From Phycisphaeraceae bacterium (GTDB taxonomy: Bacteria > Planctomycetota > Phycisphaerae > Phycisphaerales > Phycisphaeraceae), in assembly GCA_029260655.1 (NCBI GenBank), contig JAJDCU010000001.1, positions 1 to 64,000 of the forward strand: a DNA stretch of 64,000 nt, given 5' to 3'. Positions 1 to 8,636 of the stretch are shown in pieces (positions within the stretch are counted from its first letter, which is position 1; the number at the start of each line of letters is the position of its first letter). The position numbers and the translations under genes are program-made. Under the pieces are notes generated by a model. The model did not search any database. It was given only the letters and a program-made list of their open reading frames with translations, and had not been told where the DNA came from.

Positions 1-1211
1 ACCTGACCGACTTCACGCCCCAGCTCACCACGCTTCAGTCCCCGGGGTACGCCGTCGACAAGGCCCCGGAGGTCGCGTACTACCGCACGGGCACGAGTTT
101 CTGGGAGGACAAGCTGACCTGGTTCTCCGAGAACCGCGCCGGGTTCGTCCGCGCCAGGCCCGGCGAAGACACGCCGTTTGACCGCGGCTTCTCACCCGCG
201 TCTTCCATGACGCTGTTTGGCATCCCCAACACCACCGCGTTCGACGACGCGCTGTTCGCCGGCGGTGTCCCCGACGAGTGGGTCTTTAGGGCCGACAGCC
301 GGCAGGAGATCAGCGCCCCGATGAAATCCGGGGATGTGAACTTCGTCCCCTACGCGGTCGGCCGGGTGACGGCCTACGACGAGAACTTCTCGGCCTTCGC
401 CGGGGAGGACGAAAAGCTTCGGCTATGGGGCTCGCTGGGCATGCGAGCCAGCACCTCGTTGCACCAGACCTACGACAAGCGCAGCCGGGTATTGGATGTC
501 AACAGTATCCGCCACGTGGTCGAGCCGAACGTGGATGTGTTCTTCTCCGGCGCAACGATCGACTCGGACGACCTGCCGGTTTTCGACCCGGACGTGGAAG
601 CGCTCAGCGAGGGCGCGGGCGCGCGCCTGGGCGTGACCAACACCTTGCAGACCAAGCGAGGCGGCCCGGGCCGGTGGCGGTCGGTGGACTGGGTCGTGCT
701 CAAGACCGACCTGGTGCTGCGCAGCGACGATTCGGATGTCGCCACGGACACCGCCCGGTTTTTCGAGCACCGTCCGGAGTTCAGCCTCGGCGGCGACCAC
801 CTCTACACCGAGCTGTTGTGGATGGTCACCGACACGCTGGGGGTGGCCGGCGAACTGGTTCATAGCCTCGAGACCGACCGGGTCGTGCAGTGGCGTTTTG
901 GTGGCACGCTCCAACACACGCCGCGGTTCAGCTCGTTTGTCCGATACGACGAGATCGACCTCCTCGACGGCAGGCTGCTGACCTACGGGTTCACCTACGT
1001 CCTGACCACCAAATACGAGATGGGCTTCCAGCAGCGGATCGACTTCGAACGCGATGAATCCCGATCGGTCAACCTCTGGCTTGAGCGGCGTCTGCCCCGC
1101 TGGCGGGTGCGGCTGACGGCCCGGGTCGACGAGATCGAGGACAACCAGACGGTCGGGATCGTGCTGATCCCCGAAGGCTTCGGCGGCGGGCCCTCACCGT
1201 TGATCCGCTGA
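1..1211 (+). CDS. LptD/OstA-like outer-membrane LPS-assembly protein, C-terminal part (5' truncated by window edge)
   Basis: The reading frame is already open at base 3, well before the first ATG at 207, so the gene enters from the left and only its C-terminal ~400 residues are visible. The visible part has alternating short polar/aromatic strands separated by Asp/Gly/Arg-rich loops, as expected for an outer-membrane beta-barrel. The segment around SPGYAVDKAPEVAYYR resembles the LptD barrel region where the strand before a conserved 'PE' motif begins, and WxWxRRLPRWRVRLTARVDE-like strands close the protein. LptD family members insert lipopolysaccharide into the outer leaflet of the outer membrane. 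Neighbours support an envelope role: a SurA/PpiD-like chaperone follows on the same strand. The assignment rests on barrel character, a few motifs and context; another large barrel family is possible. Confidence 0.6.
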   Translation, partial: LTDFTPQLTTLQSPGYAVDKAPEVAYYRTGTSFWEDKLTWFSENRAGFVRARPGEDTPFDRGFSPASSMTLFGIPNTTAFDDALFAGGVPDEWVFRADSRQEISAPMKSGDVNFVPYAVGRVTAYDENFSAFAGEDEKLRLWGSLGMRASTSLHQTYDKRSRVLDVNSIRHVVEPNVDVFFSGATIDSDDLPVFDPDVEALSEGAGARLGVTNTLQTKRGGPGRWRSVDWVVLKTDLVLRSDDSDVATDTARFFEHRPEFSLGGDHLYTELLWMVTDTLGVAGELVHSLETDRVVQWRFGGTLQHTPRFSSFVRYDEIDLLDGRLLTYGFTYVLTTKYEMGFQQRIDFERDESRSVNLWLERRLPRWRVRLTARVDEIEDNQTVGIVLIPEGFGGGPSPLIR

Positions 1212-1221
1212 GTTACTACCA

Positions 1222-1300
1222 CTTAGCGGGCGATCGCAGATCGCCGGGATTTTGACCCGTTGGGGCAACGCACGCGGATCTGTGATCCGCCGTTAAACGA
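1222..1300. repeat. REP/BIME-like dispersed repeat, copy 1
   Basis: An ~79 bp element just after the lptD-like stop. The left arm, TTAGCGGGCGATCGCAGATC..., folds as GGCGATC-GCA-GATCGCC. The right arm folds as GCGGATC-TGT-GATCCGC and ends in CGTTAAACG. The outer ends (TTAGCGG / CCGTTAA) are also inverted repeats. A second copy lies at 28.67 kb in the opposite orientation: the 24-nt left arm is identical, the right arm matches at 22 of 25 positions, and the ~25-nt centre is unrelated. Conserved arms around a free centre suggest a mobile or mosaic palindromic element rather than an ordinary terminator. Confidence 0.75.
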
Positions 1301-1391
1301 GCCGACACTTCCTGTTTTCCAGCTTTTCCCCACCCCGCTATACTGACCGGCTCGCGGTAACACCCCCGATAGACCCACGGAGGCCTGCACG

Positions 1392-3395
1392 GTGCTCAAG
1401 TTCTTTAGAAAGTACAACAAATACATCCTCGCGGTCGGGGGGAGCCTGCTGATGATCGGGTTCCTGATCCAGCCGGTGATGTCGATGTTCCAGGCCGACC
1501 CGATGGCCGTGGCCCTTGGGACGGTCGGTGACGATGAGATCACCCGCCGTGACCTGGCCTCGGCCGAAGCTCAGATGGCGGTGCTGGCGCGGTACGGGCT
1601 ACGGCTGGACCGCGACCCCGACGCAACCAACGACAACAACAACAACCTGCGCTGGGCGCTGATCCTTTACGATGCGCAGCAGTTGGGCCTGTCCGCCAGC
1701 CAGGCGGAGGTCAACCAGCTTCGGCTTGAGGCCGGCCAGTCCGACGCGGACATCGAGATGATGGCCACCCGCTTCAACGCCACCCCCCAGTTCGTGCTCA
1801 GCGCGATGCGCAACTGGCTGGTCGTCCAGCAATACAAGGAAGTGGTCGCCGGCCAGAGGCACCTGGCGGGGACCCAGCGAGCCGCCTTCATGCGGAGCAT
1901 GTACCAGTCCCCGCAGACGTACGAGCTATACGAGGCCCTGTCTTACGGCTCATCGCGTTTGAGTAAGCCCCTGGTCGAGCACTTCCTCCAGGACCAAGGC
2001 GCGCGTGTGGCGGGGCAGGTGGTTTTGATCCGGGCGGATCAACTCCTGGACCAGGCCCCAAAGCCCAGCGAGGAGGAGATCCAGGCGCTGTTCGATCTTT
2101 ACAAGGACGCGCTGCCGGGCGAGGGCGCGGATTACGGGTTCGGCTACCGGGTGCCGGACCGGGTGAAGCTCGAATACCTGTCGATTTCGATGGACGATGC
2201 CCGGCGGGTGGTCAAGGCCACCGAGGCCCAGGCGCTGGCGTACTACCGCAAGAACACCGACCGTTACACCGACACCCCAGCCACCGCGGATGCCCCCGAA
2301 GCCCAGGCGGCCACGGTGAAGCCCTACGAGCAGGTACGCGGCCAGGTGTTTGAGGACCTGACCGAAGAAAACGCCTTCCTTCTGGTCGAGAAGATGACCA
2401 AGGCGGCGTACGGGATGCTTTATGAAGATACCCGTGGGATGGCCAAGCAGGCGGGCTACCGCGTGGTAGCCGACCCGTTGGCGGTGACGACGTTGAGGCA
2501 GATCGCCGAGCGCCTCGAAGCGGATTTTGGGCTGCTGCCGCAGGTCCGCAGGATGACGGATGAATGGATCAACGCCGATGACCTGCGTGGTCTGCCGGGC
2601 CTTGGCCTAAGTGCGCTAGCCAGTGATCCGCGTGTGGACTTCACCTCGTTCGTGCTCAGCGCCCGTGAGCTCAAGCCCGAGTCGGACAACCCGCTGACGC
2701 CGCTTCGTTTGCAGGCGCACCTGGCCGGTTCGCCGATGCGGGTATTTGACGGCTCGCGGTATATCTTCCGGTTGACCGATGCCCAGCCGACCCGCGTCCC
2801 GGATTCGCTTGACCAGGTGCGAGACCGTGTCCAGCGTGACGCCCGGCTTCTGTCGGCGTACCGTGAATTGATGTCGCAGGCCCAGACCCGGCGGGCTCAG
2901 GCCGTCAAGGATGGGCTTGAGGCGGTGGCGTCGCAGGCGAACACCTCGGTCGTTCCCGTGCCAGCGACTTCCAGACGTATCCCCGACCGCAACGGGTTGC
3001 TGGTCCCACCGCCGCTGGCTGTGGTGGGTCAGAGCGAAGCGTTCGTGCAGGCGTTTTTCGCGACCGCCGACCGGGCACGGGCTGCCGGGCCGATCGATCA
3101 AGCCGACGCCGAAGCGCTCATCGGGGCCGTGGGGCTCGACCATAAGCTGGGCCTGGCGTTATACCGCATCGAGGATTACGAGCCTTTGACCGAGGCGCAG
3201 TTCCAGGCCGTGGCGGCCTCGCCGATCGTAACGATCCAGATCGAACGGTCGCTGTTCACCCCGATCCGGCTGGGCAGCCCCCTGTCGCTGAAGTCGCTGA
3301 CACACCGGCTGAACTACATCAGCGCGCAGGGCGGGTCGAGGGACGATGAAAAAGCCGAAGAAGCTGACGGGGCCGATCCGGGCGAGGGTGTGTGA
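1392..3395 (+). CDS. SurA/PpiD-like membrane-anchored periplasmic chaperone
   Basis: 667 residues, GTG start with GGAGG eight bases upstream. The N-terminus (LKFFRKYNKYILAVGGSLLM) is a short basic cytoplasmic tail followed by one transmembrane helix (about residues 11-30), as in PpiD. The next ~150 residues resemble a SurA_N region (GDDEITRRDLASAEAQMAVL), helical and rich in Gln/Glu/Arg. The long C-terminal part is helical with a few beta segments; I cannot point to a well-preserved PpiC/parvulin catalytic domain, so isomerase activity is doubtful. SurA/PpiD proteins escort outer-membrane proteins through the periplasm, which fits the LptD-like gene immediately upstream. The family is likely; the enzymatic role is uncertain. 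Confidence 0.65.
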   Translation: MLKFFRKYNKYILAVGGSLLMIGFLIQPVMSMFQADPMAVALGTVGDDEITRRDLASAEAQMAVLARYGLRLDRDPDATNDNNNNLRWALILYDAQQLGLSASQAEVNQLRLEAGQSDADIEMMATRFNATPQFVLSAMRNWLVVQQYKEVVAGQRHLAGTQRAAFMRSMYQSPQTYELYEALSYGSSRLSKPLVEHFLQDQGARVAGQVVLIRADQLLDQAPKPSEEEIQALFDLYKDALPGEGADYGFGYRVPDRVKLEYLSISMDDARRVVKATEAQALAYYRKNTDRYTDTPATADAPEAQAATVKPYEQVRGQVFEDLTEENAFLLVEKMTKAAYGMLYEDTRGMAKQAGYRVVADPLAVTTLRQIAERLEADFGLLPQVRRMTDEWINADDLRGLPGLGLSALASDPRVDFTSFVLSARELKPESDNPLTPLRLQAHLAGSPMRVFDGSRYIFRLTDAQPTRVPDSLDQVRDRVQRDARLLSAYRELMSQAQTRRAQAVKDGLEAVASQANTSVVPVPATSRRIPDRNGLLVPPPLAVVGQSEAFVQAFFATADRARAAGPIDQADAEALIGAVGLDHKLGLALYRIEDYEPLTEAQFQAVAASPIVTIQIERSLFTPIRLGSPLSLKSLTHRLNYISAQGGSRDDEKAEEADGADPGEGV

Positions 3396-3511
3396 GAAAA
3401 CTGGAAAACTGGGAATTAGAGCCGGGCAGTTGAGGGCCTTCCACGCGAGCGGCGGGTATCGTCACATGCCCGCCCCTTCTGATTTCCAGCTATCCACATT
3501 TCCCTCCCCAC

Positions 3512-3862
3512 TTAACCCACGCTCGACCCCGGGGGGACGGGCTTGGTCGGGGACAGCACCACGACGTCGGCGAGCTCGTCATCCTGCATCGCGCTGGCGG
3601 CCATGAGCATGCCGTTGGATTCCTCGCCACGGATCTTGCGCGGCGCGAGGTTAGCCACAACGACAACCTGTTTGCCGACGAGTTGGTCGGGCTCACAGAA
3701 CTGTCGGATGCCGGCGCAGATCTGTCTTTGATGGTCGCCTAGATCGACCTGGAGTTTCAGCAGGCGGTCGGCGTTTGGGTGGGCCTCGGCGGCGGTGACG
3801 GTTCCGACGCGCAGGTCGAGCTTGACGAAGTCGTCGATTTGGATGGTCGGCTTGGTATCCAT
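3512..3862 (-). CDS. tRNA-binding OB-fold protein (MetRS C-terminal domain/Trbp111/CsaA type)
   Basis: 116 residues. It carries the signature FVKLDLRVGTV near the N-terminus, then HPNADRLLKLQVDLG, RQICAGIRQF, GKQVVVVANLAPRKIRG and ESNGMLMAAS, the complete conserved series of the EMAP-II/MetRS-beta OB fold. Such stand-alone domains bind tRNA elbows (Trbp111), act as a chaperone (CsaA), or work as a detached subunit of methionyl-tRNA synthetase. No metG is adjacent, so which role applies cannot be decided. The ATG has AGAGGA six bases upstream. It is convergent with the SurA-like gene and divergent from the AsmA-like gene. Confidence 0.85.
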   Translation of the reverse strand: MDTKPTIQIDDFVKLDLRVGTVTAAEAHPNADRLLKLQVDLGDHQRQICAGIRQFCEPDQLVGKQVVVVANLAPRKIRGEESNGMLMAASAMQDDELADVVVLSPTKPVPPGSSVG

Positions 3863-4003
3863 ATGATCCTCTGTTGCATAGGCCGATCAGCCGGCCCAGG
3901 CGGAGAAGATACCGGATATGCTCAACGCCGTCGCCCGTCGGCTTGAATCGCCCCGGGCCCACGCCGTCAATCGGACAACGCCAACCCCACCCCGCGAGAC
4001 CCC

Positions 4004-7000
4004 GTGGCCGAAACCGACCCAAGCCCGACCCGGCCCGCCAAGCCCCGCCGCCTTGTTCGCCGGGTGGTTTTATTGCTGCTGTTGGCGGTAGCTGTCACGT
4101 TTAGTGGGGTGTACTACCTGACCCGGCCGGCGCGCTTGAACCGTGCGGTGACGCAACTGCTTGAAGGGACGCTGGGCTGCAGCGCCCAGGTCGGCCCAAC
4201 GCGGATGAGCCTGGGCGGGGTGCTGACGGTGGATGGGCTTGACCTGACGATCCCAGGTGAAACCGGGGAGGCGGCCCGGCTGTTTCACGCGGACCATGCG
4301 GAGGTCGAGCTGAGGCTCTGGCCGCTGCTGCTTGGCAGGGTCCGCGCCGCGTCGGTGTCGCTTAAGTCGCCGAAGCTGTACCTGACCGAAGACCTGGACG
4401 ACGGGCGGTTCAATTACGAGAAGCTGATCGCCGACGCGCCCGAGTTGGACGGCCGAGCGGGTCTGCCCGAGGCCTTGCCCGAGCTGTTTATCCGCACGGG
4501 CGTGGTGGATTTTGGTCAGGTGTCCGGCGGGCGGTACACCAAGGTCGACGGACTGGACCTGGCCGGAATGCTGACCGCCGATCCTGATCGCCGGGGCGTG
4601 TACCGGTTTGTGCTGAGCCAGGACAACAGAACCCGCGCCCAAGGCCGTAGGCCCAAGGGCGCTGCGATTCACGGCACGATCGATCTGGAAACGCCCAGCG
4701 TCCAGGTGCAGGTCGACCGCTTTAAGTTCACGGACCCGCACCGGTATCTGCTACCCCAGGCGGTGCGTAGCTGGTGGGACCGTCTGACACCGGAAGGGGC
4801 GCTGCCGCGTGTGGTGTTCAGCGCGGGGCTGGACGGCAATGGTGACGTGGCGCTGGCCGCCGAGATGAACCTGGACGGCATCGCGCTGACGCTGCCGATT
4901 GAGTCTAAACCGTTGCGGGTGGCGGGGGTGACCGGCACCGTGCGTTTGACCGGGGGGGCGATCACGTTCGAAAGTCTTAGCGGCGAGGTCGAAGGGATCG
5001 AGTTTGTGACGACCGGTCGGGTCGGGGGGTTCGAGGCCGCGGCGCCGTTTACCGTGAGCGTGACGACCCAGCCGTTCGACGTCCCGGCCCAGGGGGGGCT
5101 GTGGGACAAGGTCCCGCCGAAGGTTAAAAACTATCAGAGGCGCTTCGCCCCTCACGGCCGGTATCAGTCGCAGGTCACGATCGAAAGGCCCGCCCTTGGC
5201 GGCGAGCTACTCTTTAGCGGGCACCTGGACCTGCTGGATACAGAGTTCACCTATCACAAGTTCCCTTACCCAGCCAAGAGCCTGATCGGTCGGATCACGT
5301 TTGACGATAAGCAGGTGGTGCTGCACGACCTGGTCGGGGTCGGGCCGTCCGGCGGCCGGGGCGTGGTCAGCGGGACGATCACCCCGCCGGGCCCGGATTC
5401 ACAGGTCGACCTGACGATCCGCGGCGAGGGCTTTCCGCTTGACCGTTACATGATCGACGCGATGAAGCCCAAGCACCGCAAGGTAGTGGACATGTTCTTC
5501 GACCGGGCGGGTTACGAAGAGCTGGTCGCCCAGGGTGTGATCCGTCCCGGCGCCGCCGCCGATGGGTCGGGCGGGGAAGGCGTGGCCGGGCAGGCGGATC
5601 AAGCACCGCGCCCGTCGGTCTTTGATCTGGGCGGTTCGGCGTCGATGGTCGTCAAGATCCAGCGCCCGGCCGGTAAGGACAAGAAATACCGGGTGACCAC
5701 GGACATCGACGTGGCAGGGCTCCGCGGGTTGTTCAGCTTCTGGCACTTCCCGGTCTACGCCGACAGCGGACAGATACTGATCACCCCCGATCACGTTCAG
5801 ATCAGCAATCTTCGGCTGCTGGGCGTCGGCGGTGGTGGTGGGGTGATCGACGGGCGGCTGATATTGCCTAGCGAGGGGAGGCCGCTTGCGCCTTCTCTGC
5901 ACATGACCGATGTGTGGCTGCCGATCGACCCAATACTTGTCGCGTCGATCCCGCCGCCGAAGAACCAGTGGGTCCGGTCCCTTGAGCTGTCGGGGGTTCT
6001 GGCCGGGACCGGCGAGATCTACGCCGACAGAAACGGGAAGGTGGCCTTCACGCTTGACGGGCAACTGCAGCACGCGACCGCGACCCCCAACGGGGGCGGT
6101 TACGAACTGGACGATATCCGAGGTTCGGTGACGGTCGAACGCACGCGCGTACAGCTTGAGGATCTGGCCGGGCGGCACGGGGAGGGGACCATCACGCTCA
6201 ATGGCCAGGCCGACTGGGGCGCCGGCGGCGTCGGGGTCGACATGACCGTTACCGGCGATGCGTTGCGTCTCGAGCCGGGCCTGATCCACCTGCTCCCGAT
6301 CGGGAATGATGCACGCCCGGCGCTGCGTGAAATGTTCGAGACTTACAGCCCCGACGGGCGGTTCGACTCGGTGCTGCATTATCAGGGCGGCGACGGCTTG
6401 TCCGACCGGTATACCCTCAGCGTTGAGCCCGGCGCGGTGGCGTTTGACGTCGACGGCGAGCGGGTCGAGATGGAGGAGATGGCCGGGGAGGTCACGCTCA
6501 CACCCGACAAGGCCACCCTGCACGCTGTCACCGGGCGTTTTGAATCAGGCACGTTTGTGGTGGATGGGGATGTACGTTTCGGCGATGACCCCGGGATCGA
6601 CCTGTTGTTCGATGTCCAGGCCGACCGGATCGACCCCGCCGCCCGGGCGATGCTGCCGGCGGGCGTGCTCACCGTGATCGACAGCCTGAGCCTGGATGGG
6701 CCCTACCGTGTGGACGATGCGCGGGTGCTGACCCGGCCACAGGTCACTCGGGGGCCGGCGATGATCTTCGAGGGCAAGGTATCGCTGGTGGATGCCCGGG
6801 CCCAGATCGGCGTGCCGATCAGCGAGATCAACGCCGAACTGGATATGCACGTGGTCAAGTTCGCCGACCGTCCCTGGCCCCACACCGACATCCGTATCAC
6901 CGCCGAGCACCTCCGCGCCGCCGACCGCCTGCTTAACAGGCTGTCACTGAATGTCTCCACCGGTGAGCAGCCCTGGCTGATCGATCTGAATGACCTCAAG

Positions 7001-7750
7001 GGCTCGATCTACGGCGGGACGCTGATCGGTAAGGGGCAGATCAGCCTCGGTGATTCGCCAGTCCAGGGCGGACCCCCTGCGCCGGGGGTGTTTAGTTTCG
7101 ACATGTCGATTCTTGAATCTCAACTCGAGCCGTTCCTGCACCCGCTTGAGCCCTCGATTGCTTCCGCCGACACCGGCACCGACAGCGAGGCGGACGACGG
7201 CTTGCCCATACGGGACATGGCGTCCGGGCTGCTCTCGGCCAGCTTCTCGATCCACGCACCGCTGGATGACCCCACGCAACGGCAGGGCCGAGGCGTGGCC
7301 ACCGTCCGGGACGCCAAACTCTACGACCGCCCGTTGTCTCTGGCGCTGCTGCAAGCTGCCAACCTCGCGCTGCCCAACGAGCGATCCTTCGACCGCGCCT
7401 CGGCCAGGTACCTGGTCTTCGGCGACACCGTGTTGTTTGATGACATCCGCTTCGAGGCGCCGGCGTTTGTCATCGCCGGCACCGGCACGATGGATTACCC
7501 GACGACCGAACTGGACCTGCGCATGGTGACCCACAACCCGGGAGCCCCCGACCTCGGGCCGGTCAGCGATCTGGTGCGGACGTTCAAAGATGAGCTGGTG
7601 GGCATCGAAGTCAAGGGCACCCTCGCCGAGCCCCAGTCCCGGGTCGTGACACTCGAAGGGTTCTTCAAGTCCTGGGGACGCATCTTCGGCGACACCAGCG
7701 CCCAGATCACCGACGACCACATCGACGAACCCATCACCGAGACGCCGTAG
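4004..7750 (+). CDS. AsmA-like/TamB-like very large envelope protein
   Basis: 1248 residues, GTG start (no clear SD, start uncertain). A basic N-terminus (KPRRLVRRVV) precedes one transmembrane helix at about residues 20-40; the rest is predicted extracytoplasmic and dominated by repeating beta strands with motifs of the AsmA class (VDGLDLTIPGETGEAARLFH, RAASVSLKSPKLYL, GTLIGKGQISLG). The C-terminal ~300 residues (ISEINAELDMHVVKFADRPW, GTMDYPTTELDLRMVTHNPG) look like the AsmA_2/DUF3971-type end. Members form long hydrophobic grooves between inner and outer membrane and are implicated in phospholipid transport. The nearby LptD-like and SurA-like genes favour a role in outer-membrane biogenesis; the transported lipid is unknown. 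Confidence 0.75.
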   Translation: MAETDPSPTRPAKPRRLVRRVVLLLLLAVAVTFSGVYYLTRPARLNRAVTQLLEGTLGCSAQVGPTRMSLGGVLTVDGLDLTIPGETGEAARLFHADHAEVELRLWPLLLGRVRAASVSLKSPKLYLTEDLDDGRFNYEKLIADAPELDGRAGLPEALPELFIRTGVVDFGQVSGGRYTKVDGLDLAGMLTADPDRRGVYRFVLSQDNRTRAQGRRPKGAAIHGTIDLETPSVQVQVDRFKFTDPHRYLLPQAVRSWWDRLTPEGALPRVVFSAGLDGNGDVALAAEMNLDGIALTLPIESKPLRVAGVTGTVRLTGGAITFESLSGEVEGIEFVTTGRVGGFEAAAPFTVSVTTQPFDVPAQGGLWDKVPPKVKNYQRRFAPHGRYQSQVTIERPALGGELLFSGHLDLLDTEFTYHKFPYPAKSLIGRITFDDKQVVLHDLVGVGPSGGRGVVSGTITPPGPDSQVDLTIRGEGFPLDRYMIDAMKPKHRKVVDMFFDRAGYEELVAQGVIRPGAAADGSGGEGVAGQADQAPRPSVFDLGGSASMVVKIQRPAGKDKKYRVTTDIDVAGLRGLFSFWHFPVYADSGQILITPDHVQISNLRLLGVGGGGGVIDGRLILPSEGRPLAPSLHMTDVWLPIDPILVASIPPPKNQWVRSLELSGVLAGTGEIYADRNGKVAFTLDGQLQHATATPNGGGYELDDIRGSVTVERTRVQLEDLAGRHGEGTITLNGQADWGAGGVGVDMTVTGDALRLEPGLIHLLPIGNDARPALREMFETYSPDGRFDSVLHYQGGDGLSDRYTLSVEPGAVAFDVDGERVEMEEMAGEVTLTPDKATLHAVTGRFESGTFVVDGDVRFGDDPGIDLLFDVQADRIDPAARAMLPAGVLTVIDSLSLDGPYRVDDARVLTRPQVTRGPAMIFEGKVSLVDARAQIGVPISEINAELDMHVVKFADRPWPHTDIRITAEHLRAADRLLNRLSLNVSTGEQPWLIDLNDLKGSIYGGTLIGKGQISLGDSPVQGGPPAPGVFSFDMSILESQLEPFLHPLEPSIASADTGTDSEADDGLPIRDMASGLLSASFSIHAPLDDPTQRQGRGVATVRDAKLYDRPLSLALLQAANLALPNERSFDRASARYLVFGDTVLFDDIRFEAPAFVIAGTGTMDYPTTELDLRMVTHNPGAPDLGPVSDLVRTFKDELVGIEVKGTLAEPQSRVVTLEGFFKSWGRIFGDTSAQITDDHIDEPITETP

Positions 7751-7846
7751 CACCTTGATTCGCGAAGGTTGAGGTGTGATGTGGGAAGTCTGCGACGGTG
7801 GTCATCAATCCTCCCGATCCCCGCCGCCTGATCCCCGGCTCACGAC

Positions 7847-8485
7847 CTAATCCATCCCGACCAACCGTCTTACGACATCACCCACCCCGATCTGATCGAC
7901 CTCGGCCCGGGCCTGCTCGCTGACCGGCTCGTACTCACGCACCGATGGTGACGCGGTCAGGTCCGCCGGCTCATCCCCGATGGCCCTGGCTAAGCCCAGC
8001 GACCCGTCCCCGGTTACGGTCACGACCCACCGGCCCTCGCCCAGACGCCGGTACACCGCCTTGCCGTGCGCCAGCGCCGGGTCGTCCCAGGCGACCTCGG
8101 CTAGCTGCGGCTCAACCAACACCCCGTCGCTGGGCGGCGTCAGCGCATCAAACACGCGGCGCACCCACAGTCGGCCATCGAGCACGACATAGTCGACGTA
8201 GACCTCCCCCGACGGGTCGAACGGCGTGGGGATGTGCTGAATCACCCCCTCACTGGTGCGGATCGATATGCTCAGCGCCCCGTCCAGGACGACCAGTTCC
8301 GTTACCGCTGTCTTCCGCACCGCCTGGTTGTAGGTCTGGCGTAGCTGGTCGTAGTCGTCGGCCAGGGCGGTGAGCCGGTCGCGGTAGATGTCGGCCTTGA
8401 GGTTCGCCTGCACCAGTTGATACCCGACGAACCCGGCCACACCGAGCAATACCACCGCCGCCACGTTGCCGATACGATTGATCAT
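7847..8485 (-). CDS. Membrane-anchored hypothetical protein
   Basis: 212 residues. One N-terminal transmembrane helix (GNVAAVVLLGVAGFVGYQLV, about residues 5-25) is followed by a short coiled coil (DIYRDRLTALADDYDQLRQTY) and a mostly beta-strand domain rich in Val/Asp. The layout of anchor, coiled coil and small globular domain recalls planctomycete pilin-like or DUF4230-type anchored proteins, but I recognise no family motif. Convergent with the AsmA-like gene and divergent from the sialate O-acetylesterase gene. The reading frame has typical high GC3, so it is very likely a real gene. Confidence 0.7.
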   Translation of the reverse strand: MINRIGNVAAVVLLGVAGFVGYQLVQANLKADIYRDRLTALADDYDQLRQTYNQAVRKTAVTELVVLDGALSISIRTSEGVIQHIPTPFDPSGEVYVDYVVLDGRLWVRRVFDALTPPSDGVLVEPQLAEVAWDDPALAHGKAVYRRLGEGRWVVTVTGDGSLGLARAIGDEPADLTASPSVREYEPVSEQARAEVDQIGVGDVVRRLVGMD

Positions 8486-8636
8486 CTGATCATTTCCTTC
8501 CCGATGTTCCAGGCGCGAACATAGGGCTCACGCCGATTATTGATATCGGCCATCGCCGCGTGTCCTATCCATATCCCGGCAAATCGTGGCCAATCAGGCA
8601 ATTGTGACGGGCGGTCCGAGGTGATAGAACAGGGGG

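Noticed and set aside
1223-1543. 106-residue minus-strand ORF starting in the SurA-like gene
   Set aside because: It runs antisense through the repeat element and the SurA-like N-terminus; no SD and no motif.
5399-6523. 374-residue minus-strand ORF inside the AsmA-like gene
   Set aside because: Shadow with Arg/His/Pro bias; the plus-strand frame continues over 1248 codons.
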